Source: Zoroaster sp. YZ-2022 (lineage: Eukaryota > Echinodermata > Asteroidea > Forcipulatida > Zoroasteridae). From it: 64,000 nt of DNA. The notes beneath the pieces were generated by a model, which was given only the letters and a program-made list of their open reading frames with translations, was not told the DNA's origin and did not search any database. This document shows positions 36,751 through 49,400 of this stretch, piece after piece; within the stretch, counting starts at the first letter, position 1; each line of letters begins with the position of its first letter. A program made the position numbers and the translations under genes. The stretch is from assembly GCA_029582265.1 (NCBI GenBank), contig CM055816.1, positions 98,312,446 through 98,376,445 on the forward strand, read 5' to 3'.

Positions 36751-38639
36751 ATAAATTGCACGCGGTTTCACCGCAAACAATACAGCACTATACAGTGTTA
36801 CAAAAAAACATTTCTAGGGTTGGGAATAACTTTTAAAGTTTTCAAGGGAGGCCGATAATTTTATATCTAAATTAAAGCTTAGGTTCTCCCCTTTCAGAAA
36901 AACACCATACTTTTGAATTTGGATTTTTTTTTCGTACCTTAAACGGCCTCCATGGACACTTAGCCCTCTGTAAAATGCCGTCAACTTGCATGCGGTTTCA
37001 CCGCAAACAATACAGCACTATACAGTGTTACAAAAAAAACATTTCTATGGTTGGGAATAACTATTAAAGTTTTCAAGGGAGCCCGATAAATTTATATCTA
37101 AATTAAAGCTTAGGTTCTCCCCTTTAAGAAAAACACCATACTTTTGAATTTGGATAATCTTTTAGTATCTTAAATGGCCTCCATGGACACTTAGCCCTCT
37201 GTAAAATACCGTCAACTTGCATGCGGTTTCACCGCAAACAATACAGCACTATACAATGTTACAAAAAAAAACATTTCTAGGGTTGGGAATAACTTTTAAA
37301 GTTTTCAAGGGAGGCCGATAAATTTATATCTAAATTAAAGCTTAGGTTCTCCCCTTTCAGAAAAACACCATACTTTTGAATTTGGAATTTTTTTCGTACC
37401 TTAAACGGCCTCCATGGACACTTAGCCCTCTGTAAAATACCGTCAACTTGCATGCGGTTTCACCGCAAACAATACAGCACTATACAGTGTTACAAAAAAA
37501 AACATTTCTAGGGTTGGGAATAACTTTTAAAGTTTTTAAGCGAGGCCGATAAATTCATTTCTAAATTAAAGCTTAGGTTCTCCCCTTTCAGAAAAACATC
37601 ATACTTTTGAATTTGGATAATTTTTTCGTACCTTAAACGGCCTCCATGGACACTTAGCCCTCTGTAAAATGCCGTCAACTTGCATGCGGTTTCACCGCAA
37701 ACAATACAGCACTATACAATGTTACAAAAAAAAAACATTTGTAGGGTTGGGAATAACTTTTAAAGTTTTCAAGGGAGGCCGATAAATTTATATCTAAATT
37801 AAAGCTTAGGTTCTCCCCTTTAAGAAAAACACCATACTTTTGAATTTGGAATATTTTTTCGTACCTTAAACGGCCTCCATGGACACTTAGCCCTCTGTAA
37901 AATACCGTCAACTTGCATGCGGTTTCACCGCAAACAATACAGCACTATACAATGTTACAAAAAAAAACATTTCTAGGGTTGGGAATAACTTTTAAAGTTT
38001 TCAAGGGAGGCCGATAAATTTATATCTAAATTAAAGCTTAGGTTCTCCCCTTTAGAAAAACACCATTACTTTTGAATTTGGATTTTTTTTTCGTACCTTA
38101 AACGGCCTCCATGGACACTTAGCCCTCTGTAAAATACCGTCAACTTGTATGCGGTTTCACCGCAAACAATACAGCACTATACAGTGTTACAAAAAAAAAC
38201 ATTTCTAGGGTTGGGAATAACTTTTAAAGTTTTCAATGCAGGCCGATAAATTTATATCTAAATTAAAGCTTAGGTTCTCCCCTTTCAGAAAAACATCATA
38301 CTTTTGAATTTGGATAATTTTTTCGTACCTTAAACGCCCTCCATGGACACTTAGCCCTGTGTAAAATGCCGTCAACTTGCATGCGGTTTCATCGCAAACA
38401 ATACAGCACTATACAGTGTTACAAAAAAAAACATTTCTAGGGTTGGGAATAACTTTTAAAGTTTTCAATGGAGGCCGATAAATTTATATCTAAATTAAAG
38501 CTTAGGTTCTCCCCTTTCAGAAAAACACAATACTTTTGAATTTGGATTTTTCTTTCATACATTAAACGGCCTCCATGGACACTTAGCCCTGTGTAAAATG
38601 CCGTAAACTTGCATGCGGTTTCACCGCAAACAATACAGC

Positions 38640-39300
38640 ACTATACAGTGTTACAAAAAAAAACATTTCTAGGGTTGGGAATAACTTTTAAAGTTTTTAA
38701 GCGAGGCCGATAAATTCATTTCTAAATTAAAGCTTAGGTTCTCCCCTTTCAGAAAAACATCATACTTTTGAATTTGGAATTTTTCTTCGTACCTTAAACG
38801 CCCTCCATGGACACTTAGCCCTGTGTAAAATGCCGTCAACTTGCATGCGGTTTCACCGCAAACAATACAGCACTATACAGTGTTACAAAAAAAACATTTC
38901 TATGGTTGGGAATAACTATTAAAGTTTTCAAGGGAGCCCGATAAATTTATATCTAAATTAAAGCTTAGGTTCTCCTCTTTAAGAAAAACACCATACTTTT
39001 GAATTTGGATAATCTTTTAGTATCTTAAATGGCCTCCATGGACACTTAGCCCTCTGTAAAATACCATCAACTTGCATGCGGTTTCACCGCAAACAATACA
39101 GCACTATACAATGTTACAAAAAAAAAACATTTGTAGGGTTGGGAATAACTTTTAAAGTTTTCAAGGGAGGCCGATAAATTTATATCTAAATTAAAGCTTA
39201 GGTTCTCCCCTTTAAGAAAAACACCATACTTTTGAATTTCGAATTTTTTTCGTACCTTAAACGGCCTCCATGGACACTTAGCCCTGTGTAAAATGCCGTC
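38640..39300 (+). repeat. Gamma-beta-alpha trimer block, copy 1
   Basis: Three consecutive units with a shared set of markers: gamma (TTTTTAAGCGAGG, CGCCCTCC, CTGTGTAAAATGCCG), beta (GGGAGCCCGATAAA, CTCCTCTTTAAG, TACCATC), alpha (CTATACAATGTTAC, CATTTGTAGGG). The same trio with these rare markers returns at about 39800-40450 and 42800-43430. Confidence 0.75.
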
Positions 39301-39799
39301 AACTTGCATGCGGTTTCACCGCAAACAATACAGCACTATACAGTGTTACAAAAAAAAACATTTCTAGGGTTGGGAATAACTTTTAAAGTTTTCAATGGAG
39401 GCCGATAAATTTATATCTAAATTAAAGCTTAGGTTCTCCCCTTTCAGAAAAACACAATACTTTTGAATTTGGATTTTTCTTTCATACATTAAACGGCCTC
39501 CATGGACACTTAGCCCTTTGTAAAATGCCATAAACTTGCATGCGGTTTCACAGCAAACAATACAGCACTATACAGTGTTACAAAAAAAACATTTCTATTG
39601 TTGGGAATAACTATTAAAGTTTTCAAGGGAGCCCGATAAATTTATATCTAAATTAAACCTTAGGTTCTCCCCTTTAAGAAAAACACCATACTTTTGAATT
39701 TGGATAATCTTTTAGTATCTTAAATGGCCTCCATGGACACTTAGCCCTCTGTAAAATACCGTCAACTTGCATGCGGTTTCACCGCAAACAATACAGCAC

Positions 39800-40450
39800 T
39801 ATACAGTGTTACAAAAAAAACATTTCTAGGGTTGGGAATAACTTTTAAAGTTTTTAAGCGAGGCCGATAAATTCATTTCTAAATTAAAGCTTAGGTTCTC
39901 CCCTTTCAGAAAAACATCATACTTTTGAATTTGGATAATTTTTTCGTACCTTAAACGCCCTCCATGGACACTTAGCCCTGTGTAAAATGCCGTCAACTTG
40001 CATGCGGTTTCACCGCAAACAATACAGCACTATACAGTGTTACAAAAAAAACATTTCTATGGCTGGGAATAACTATTAAAGTTTTCAAGGGAGCCCGATA
40101 AATTTATATCTAAATTAAAGCTTAGGTTCTCCTCTTTAAGAAAAACACCATACTTTTGAATTTGGATAATCTTTTAGTATCTTAAATGGCCTCCATGGAC
40201 ACTTAGCCCTCTGTAAAATACCATCAACTTGCATGCGGTTTCACCGCAAACAATACAGCACTATACAATGTTACAAAAAAAAAACATTTGTAGGGTTGGG
40301 AATAACTTTTAAAGTTTTCAAGGGAGGCCGATAAATTTATATCTAAATTAAAGCTTAGGTTCTAACCTTTAAGAAAAACACCATACTTTTGAATTTGGAA
40401 TTTTTTTTCGTACCTTAAACGGCCTCCATGGACACTTAGCCCTCTGTAAT
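39800..40450 (+). repeat. Gamma-beta-alpha trimer block, copy 2
   Basis: Repeats the rare markers of the copy five units upstream: CGCCCTCC, CTCCTCTTTAAG, TACCATC, CAATGTTAC and CATTTGTAGGG in order. The alpha unit also has TTCTAACCTTTAAG, shared with the third copy. Confidence 0.75.
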
Positions 40451-42799
40451 ATACCGTCAACTTGTATGCGGTTTCACCGCAAACAATACAGCACTATACA
40501 GTGTTACAAAAAAAAACATTTCTAGGGTTGGGAATAACTTTTAAAGTTTTCAATGCAGGCCGATAAATTTATATCTAAATTAAAGCTTAGGTTCTCCCCT
40601 TTCAGAAAAACACAATACTTTTGAATTTGGAATTTTTTTTCATACATTAAACGGCCTCCATGGACACTTAGCCCTGTGTAAAATGCCGTCAACTTGCATG
40701 CGGTTTCACCGCAAACAATACAGCACTATACAGTGTTACAAAAAAAACATTTCTAGGGTTGGGAATAACTATTAAAGTTTTTAAGCGAGGCCGATAAATT
40801 TATATCTAAATTAAAGCTTAGGTTCTAACCTTTAAGAAAAACACCATACTTTTGAATTTGGATTTTTTTTCGTACATTAAACGGCCTCCATGGACACTTA
40901 GCCCTCTGTAAAATACCGTCAACTTGCATGCGGTTTCACCGCAAACAATACAGCACTATACAGTGTTACAAAAAACATTTCTAGGGTTGGGAATAACTTT
41001 TAAAGTTTTCAAGGAGGCCGATAAATTTATATCTAAATTAAAGCTTAGGTTCTCCCCTTTTAAGAAAACACCATACTTTTGAATTTGGATATTTTTTCGT
41101 AATTTAAACGGCCTCCATGGACACTTAGCCCTCTGTAAATACCGTCAACTTGCATGCGGTTTCACCGCAAACAATACAGCACTATACAATGTTACAAAAA
41201 AAAACATTTCTAGGGTTGGGAATAACTTTTAAAGTTTTCAATGCAGGCCGATAAATTTATATCTAAATTTAAGCTTAGGTTCTCCCATTTCAGAAAAACA
41301 CAATACTTTTGAATTTGGATTTTTTTTTCATACATTAAACGGCCTCCATGGACACTTAGCCCTGTGTAAAATGCCGTCAACTTGCATGCGGTTTCACCGC
41401 AAACAATACAGCACTATACAGTGTTACAAAAAAACATTTCTAGGATTGGGAATAACTTTTAAAGTTTTTAAGCGAGGCCGATAAATTCATTTCTAAATTA
41501 AAGCTTAGGTTCTCCCCTTTCAGAAAAACATCATACTTTTGAATTTGGAATTTTTTTTCGTACCTTAAACGGCCTCCATGGACACTTAGCCCTCTGTAAA
41601 ATACCGTCAACTTGCATGCGGTTTCACCGCAAACAATACAGCACTATACAGTGTTACAAAAAAACATGTCTAGGGTTGGGAATAACTTTTAAAGTTTTCA
41701 AGGGAGGCCGATAAATTTATATCTAAATTAAAGCTTAGGTTCTCCCTTTAAGAAAACACCATACTTTTGATTTTGGATAATTTTTAGTATCTTAAACGGC
41801 CTCCATGGACACTTAGCCCTCTGTAAAATACCGTCAACTTGCATGCGGTTTCACCGCAAACAATACAGCACTATACAGTGTTACAAAAAACATTTCTAGG
41901 GTTGGGAATAACTTTTAAAGTTTTCAAGGAGGCCGATAAATTTATATCTAAATTAAAGCTTAGGTTCTCCTTTCAGAAAAAACACCATACTTTTGAATTT
42001 GGAATTTTTTTTTTCGTACATTAAACGGCCTCCATGGACACTTAGCCCTTTGTAAAATGCCATCAACTTGCATGCGGTTTCACAGCAAACAATACAGCAC
42101 TATACAGTGTTACAAAAAAACATTTCTAGGGTTGGGAATAACTTTTAAAGTTTTCAATGGAGGCCGATAAATTTATATCTAAATTAAAGCTTAGGTTCTC
42201 CCCTTTCAGAAAAACACCATACTTTTGAATTTGGATATTTTTTTCGTACCTTAAACGGCCTCCATGGACACTTAGTCCTCTGTAAAATACCGTCAACTTG
42301 CATGCGGTTTCACCGTAAACAATACAGCACTATACAGTGTTACAAAAAAAACATTTCTATGGTTGGGAATAACTATTAAAGTTTTCAAGGGAGCCCGATA
42401 AATTTATATCTAAATTAAAGCTTAGGTTCTCCCCTTAAGAAAAACACCATACTTTTTGAATTTGGATAATCTTTTAGTATCTTAAATGGCCTCCATGGAC
42501 ACTTAGCCCTCTGTAAAATACCGTCAACTTGCATGCGGTTTCACCGCAAACAATACAGCACTATACAGTGTTACAAAAAAAAACATTTCTAGGGTTGGGA
42601 ATAACTTTTAAAGTTTTTAAGCGAGGCCGATAAATTCATTTCTAAATTAAAGCTTAGGTTCTCCTTTCAGAAAAACACAATATTTTTGAATTTGGAATTT
42701 TGTTTCGTACCTTAAACGGCCTCCATGGACACTTAGCCCTGTGTAAAATGCCGTCAACTTGCATGCGGTTTCACCGCAAACAATACAGCACTATACAGT

Positions 42800-43430
42800 G
42801 TTACAAAAAAAACATTTCTAGGGTTGGGAATAACTTTTAAAGTTTTTAAGCGAGGCCGATAAATTCATTTCTAAATTAAAGCTTAGGTTCTCCCCTTTCA
42901 GAAAAACATCATACTTTTGAATTTGGATAATTTTTTCGTACCTTAAACGCCCTCCATGGACACTTAGCCCTGTGTAAAATGCCGTCAACTTGCATGCGGT
43001 TTCACCGCAAACAATACAGCACTATACAGTGTTACAAAAAAAACATTTCTATGGTTGGGAATAACTATTAAAGTTTTCAAGGGAGCCCGATAAATTTATA
43101 TCTAAATTAAAGCTTAGGTTCTCCTCTTTAAGAAAAACACCATACTTTTGAATTTGGATAATCTTTAGTATCTTAAATGGCCTCCATGGACACTTAGCCC
43201 TCTGTAAAATACCATCAACTTGCATGCGGTTTCACCGCAAACAATACAGCACTATACAATGTTAAAAAAAAAAAACATTTGTAGGGTTGGGAATAACTTT
43301 TAAAGTTTTCAAGGGAGGCCGATAAATTTATATCTAAATTAAAGCTTAGGTTCTAACCTTTAAGAAAAACACCATACTTTTGAATTTGGAATATTTTCGT
43401 ACCTTAAACGGCCTCCATGGACACTAGCGC
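42800..43430 (+). repeat. Gamma-beta-alpha trimer block, copy 3
   Basis: About 3000 bp (13 units) after copy 2, with the same marker order, including TTCTAACCTTTAAG in the alpha unit. It is closer to copy 2 than to copy 1. A fourth, partial copy (gamma and beta only) starts near 44180. Confidence 0.75.
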
Positions 43431-46400
43431 TCTGTAAAATACCGTCAACTTGCATGCGGTTTCACCGCAAACAATACAGCACTATACAGTGTTACAAAAA
43501 AACATTTCTAGGGTTGGGAATAACTTTTAAAGTTTTCAAGGAGGCCGATAAATTTATATCTAAATTAAAGCTTAGGTTCTCCCTTTAAGAAAAACACCAT
43601 ACTTTTGAATTTGGATTTTTTTCGTACCTTAAACGGCCTCCATGGACACTTAGCCCTCTGTAAAATACCGTCAACTTGCATGCGGTTTCACCGCAAACAA
43701 TACAGCACTATACAGTGTTACAAAAAAACATTTCTAGGGTTGGGAATAACTTTAAAGTTTTCAATGCAGGCCGATAAATTTATATCTAAATTAAAGCTTA
43801 GGTTCTCCCTTTCAGAAAAAACACCATACTTTTTGAATTTGGATTTTTTTTTTCGTACCTTAAACGGCCTCCATGGACACTTAGCCCTCTGTAAAATACC
43901 GTCAACTTGCATGCGGTTTCACCGCAAACAATACAGCACTATACAGTGTTACAAAAAAACATTTCTAGGGTTGGGAATAACTTTTAAAGTTTTCAATGCA
44001 GGCCGATAAATTTATATCTAAATTAAAGCTTAGGTTCTCCCCTTTCAGAAAAACACAATACTTTTGAATTTGGAATTTTTTTTCATACATTAAACGGCCT
44101 CCATGGACACTTAGCCCTGTGTAAAATGCCGTCAACTTGCATGCGGTTTCACCGCAAACAATACAGCACTATACAGTGTTAGAAAAAAAACATTTCTAGG
44201 GTTGGGAATAACTTTTAAAGTTTTTAAGCGAGGCCGATAAATTCATTTCTAAATTAAAGCTTAGGTTCTCCCCTTTCAGAAAAACATCATACTTTTGAAT
44301 TTGGATTTTTTTTTCGTACCTTAAACGCCCTCCATGGACACTTAGCCCTGTGTAAAATGCCGTCAACTTGCATGCGGTTTCACCGCAAACAATACAGCAC
44401 TATACAGTGTTACAAAAAAAACATTTCTATGGTTGGGAATAACTATTAAAGTTTTCAAGGGAGCCCGATAAATTTATATCTAAATTAAAGCTTAGGTTCT
44501 CCTCTTTAAAAAACACCATACTTTTGAATTTGGATAATTTTTTTTCTTAAATGGCCTCCATGGACACTTAGCCCTCTGTAAAATACCGTCAACTTGCATG
44601 CGGTTTCACCGCAAACAATACAGCACTATACAATGTTACAAAAAAACATTTCTAGGGTTGGGAATAACTTTTAAAGTTTTCAAGGACGGCCGATAAATTT
44701 ATATCTAAATTAAAGCTTAGGTTCTCCCTTTCAGAAAAACACCATACTTTGAATTTGGAATTTTTTCGTACCTTAAACGGCCTCCATGGACACTTAGCCC
44801 TCTGTAAAATACCGTCAACTTGCATGCGGTTTCACCGCAAACAATACAGCACTATACAGTGTTACAAAAAATTTTTTTTCTATGGTTAGGAATATCTTTT
44901 AAAGTTTTTAAGGCAGGCCGATAAATTTATATCTAATTAAAGCTTAGGTTCTCCCCTTTCAGAAAAACAAAAAACTTTTGAATTTGGATTTTTTTTTTCG
45001 TACCTTAAACGGCCTCCATGGACACTTAGCCCTCTGTAAAATACCGTCAACTTGCATGCGGTTTCACCGTAAACAATACAGCACTATACAGTGTTACACA
45101 AAAAACATTTCTAGGGTTGGGAATAACTATTAAAGTTTTCAAGGAGAGCCGATAAATTTATATCTAAATTAAAGCTTAGGTTCTCCCTTTCAGAAAAACA
45201 CCATACTTTTGAATTTGGATAATCTTTTAGTATCTTAAATGGCCTCCATGGACACTTAGCCCTCTGTAAAATACTGTCAACTTGCATGCGGTTTCACCGC
45301 AAACAATACAGCACTATACAATGTTACAAAAAAAACATTTCTAGGGTTGGGAATAACTTTTAAAGTTTTCAAGGAGGCCGATAAATTTATATCTAAATTA
45401 AAGCTTAGGTTCTCCCTTCAGAAAAACACCATACTTTTGAATTTGGAATTTTTTCGTACCTTAAACGGCCTCCATGGACACTTAGCCCTCTGTGTAAATG
45501 CCGTCAACTTGCATGCGGTTTCACCGCAAACAATACAGCACTATACAGTGTTACAAAAAAAACCTTTTCTCGGGTTGGGAATAACTATTAAAGTTTTTAA
45601 GCGAGGCCGATAAATACAAATCTAAATAAAAGCTTAGGATCTCCCCTATAAGAAAAACACCATACTTTTGAATTTGGATAATTTTTAGTGTCTTAAATGG
45701 CCTCCATGGACACTTAGCCCTCTGTAAAATACCGTCAACTTGCATGCGGTTTCACCGCAAACAATACAGCACTATACAGTGTTACAAAAAAACATTTCTA
45801 GGTTGGGAATAACTTTTAAAGTTTTCAAGGGAGGCCGATAAATTTATATCTAAATTAAAGCTTAGGTTCTCCCCTTTAAGAAAAACACCATACTTTTGAA
45901 TTTGGATTTTTTTTCGTATCTTAAACGGCCTCCATGGACACTTAGCCCTCTGTAAATACCGTCAACTTGCATGCGGTTTCACCGCAAACAATACAGCACT
46001 ATACAGTGTTACAAAAAAAAAACATTTCTAGGATTGGGAATAACTTTTAAAGTTTTCAAGGGAGGCCGATAAATTTATATCTAAATTAAAGCTTAGGTTC
46101 TCCCCTTTCAGAAAAACACAATACTTTTGAATTTGGAATTTTTTTTCATACATTAAACGGCCTCCATGGACACTTAGCCCTGTGTAAAATGCCGTCAACT
46201 TGCATGCGGTTTCACCGCAAACAATACAGCACTATACAGTGTTACAAAAAAAACATTTCTAGGATTGGGAATAACTTTTAAAGTTTTTAAGCGAGGCCGA
46301 TAAATTCATTTCTAAATTAAAGCTTAGGTTCTCCCCTTTCAGAAAAACATCATACTTTTGAATTTGGATATTTTTTTCGTACCTTAAACGGCCTCCATGG

Positions 46401-49400
46401 ACACTTAGCCCTGTGTAAAATACCGTCAACTTGCATGCGGTTTCACCGCAAACAATACAGCACTATACAGTGTTACAAAAAAACATTTCGGGTTGGGAAT
46501 AACTTTAAAGTTTTCAAGGAGGCCGATAAATTTATATCTAAATTAAAGCTTAGGTTCTCCCTTTAAGAAAAACACCATACTTTTGAATTTGGATTTTTTT
46601 CGTACCTTAAACGGCCTCCATGGACACTTAGCCCTCTGTAAAATACCGTCAACTTGCATGCGGTTTCACCGCAAACAATACAGCACTATACAGTGTTACA
46701 AAAAAAAACATTTCTAGGGTTGGGAATAAATTTAAAATTTAACAAGTGAGGCCGATAAATTTATATCTAAATTAAAGCTTAGGTTCTCCCCTTTCAGAAA
46801 AACACCATACTTTTTAATTTGTATATTTTTTCGTACCTTAAACGGCCTCCATGGACACTTAGCCCTCTGTAAAATACCGCCAACTTGCATGCGGTTTCAC
46901 CGCAAACAATACAGCACTATACCGTGTTACAAAAAGATACGTTTCTATGGTTGGGACTAACTTTTAAAGTTTTCAAGGGAGGCCGATAAATTTATATCTA
47001 AATTAAACCTTAGGTTCTCACCTTTAAGAAAAACACCATACTTTTGAATTTGGATAATCTTTTAGTATCTTAAATGGCCTCCATGGACACTTAGCCCTCT
47101 GTAAAATACCGTCAACTTGCATGCGGTTTCACCGCAAACAATACAGCCCTATACAATGTTACAAAATAAAACATTTCTAGGGTTGGGAATAACTTTTAAA
47201 GTTTTCAAGGGAGGCCGATAAATTTATATCTAAATTAAAGCTTAGGTTCTCCCCTTTCAGAAAAACACCATACTTTTGAATTTGGAATTTTTTTTCGTAC
47301 CTTAAACGGCCTCCATGGACACTTAGCCCTGTGTAAAATACCGTCAACTTGCATGCGGTTTCACCGCAAACAATACAGCACTATACAGTGTTACAAAAAA
47401 AAAACATTTCTAGGGTTGGGAATAACTTTTAAAGTTTTCAATGGAGGCCGATAAATTTATATCTAAATTAAAGCTTAGGTTCTCCCCTTTCAGAAAAACA
47501 CAATACTTTTGAATTTGGAATTTTTGTTCATACATTAAACGGCCTCCATGGACACTTAGCCCTGTGTAAAATGCCGTCAACTTGCATGCGGTTTCACCGC
47601 AAACAATACAGCACTATACAGTGTTACAAAAAAAAACATTTCTAGGGTTGGGAATAACTTTTAAAGTTTTCAAGGGAGGCCGATAAATTTATATCTAAAT
47701 TAAAGCTTAGGTTCTCCCCTTTCAGAAAAACACCATACTTTTGAATTTGGATATTTTTTTCGTACCTTAAACGGCCTCCATGGACACTTAGCCCTCTGTA
47801 AAATACCGTCAACTTGCATGCGGTTTCACCGCAAACAATACAGCACTATACAGTGTTACAAAAAAAACATTTCTATGGTTGGGAATAACTATTAAAGTTT
47901 TCAAGGGAGCCCGATAAATTTATATCTAAATTAAACCTTAGGTTCTCCCCTTTAAGAAAAACACCATACTTTTGAATTTGGATAATCTTTTAGTATCTTA
48001 AATGGCCTCCATGGACACTTAGCCCTCTGTAAAATACCATCAACTTGCATGCGGTTTCACCGCAAACAATACAGCACTATACAATGTTACGAAAGAAACA
48101 TTTCTAGGGTTGGGAATAACTTTTAAAGTTTTCAAGGAGGCAGTTAAATTTATATCTAAATTAAAGCTTAGGTTCTCCCTTTCAGAAAAACACCATACTT
48201 TTGAATTTGGAATTTTTTTCGTACCTTAAACGGCCTCCATGGACACTTAGCCCTCTGTAAAATACCGTCAACTTGCATGCGGTTTCACCGCAAACAATAC
48301 AGCACTATACAGTGTTACAAAAAAACATTTCTATTGTTGGGAATAACTATTAAAGTTTTCAAGGAGCCGATAAATTTATATCTAAATTAAAGCTTAGGTT
48401 CTCCCTTTCAGAAAACACCATACTTTTGAATTTGGATAATCTTTCGTATCTTAAATGGCCTCCATGGACACTTAGCCCTCTGTAAAATACCGTCAACTTG
48501 CATGCGGTTTCACCGCAAACAATACAGCACTATACAGTGTTACACAAAAAAAACATTTCTAGGGTTGGGAATAACTTTTAAAGTTTTCAAGGGAGGCCTA
48601 TAAATTTATATCTAAATTAAAGCTTAGGTTCTCCCCTTTTCAGAAAAACACCTTACTTTTCAACTTGGATATTTTTTTTAGTATATTAAACGGCCTCCAT
48701 GGACACTTAGCCCTCTGTAAAATACCGTCAACTTGCATGCGGTTTCACCGCAAACAATACAGCACTATACAGTGTTACAAAAAACATTTAGGGTTGGGAA
48801 TAACTTTTAAAGTTTTCAAGGGAGGCCGATAAATTTATATCTAAATTAAAGCTTAGGTTCTCCCCTTTAAGAAAAACACCATACTTTTGAATTTGGATTT
48901 TTTTTTCATACATTAAACGGCCTCCATGGACACTTAGCCCTGTGTAAAATGCCGTCAACTTGCATGCGGTTTCACCGCAAACAATACAGCACTATACAGT
49001 GTTACAAAAAAAACATTTCTAGGGTTGGGAATAACTATTAAAGTTTTCAAGGGAGGCCGATAAATTTATATCTAAATTAAAGCTTAGGTTCTAACCTTTA
49101 AGAAAAACACCATACTTTTGAATTTGGATTTTTTAGTATCTTAAATGGCCTCCATGGACACTTAGTCCCTCTGTAAAATACCATCAACTTGCATGCGGTT
49201 TCACCGCAAACAATACAGCACTATACAATGTTACAAAAAAAACATTTCTAGGGTTGGGAATAACTTTTAAAGTTTTCAAGGGAGGCCGATAATTTTATAT
49301 CTAAATTAAAGCTTAGGTTCTCCACTTTCAGAAAAACACCATACTTTTGAATTTGGAATTTTTTTTCGTACCTTAAACGGCCTCCATGGACACTTAGCCC

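Noticed and set aside
36151..36780. Long open frames across the second gap
   Set aside because: Same artefact of unknown bases.
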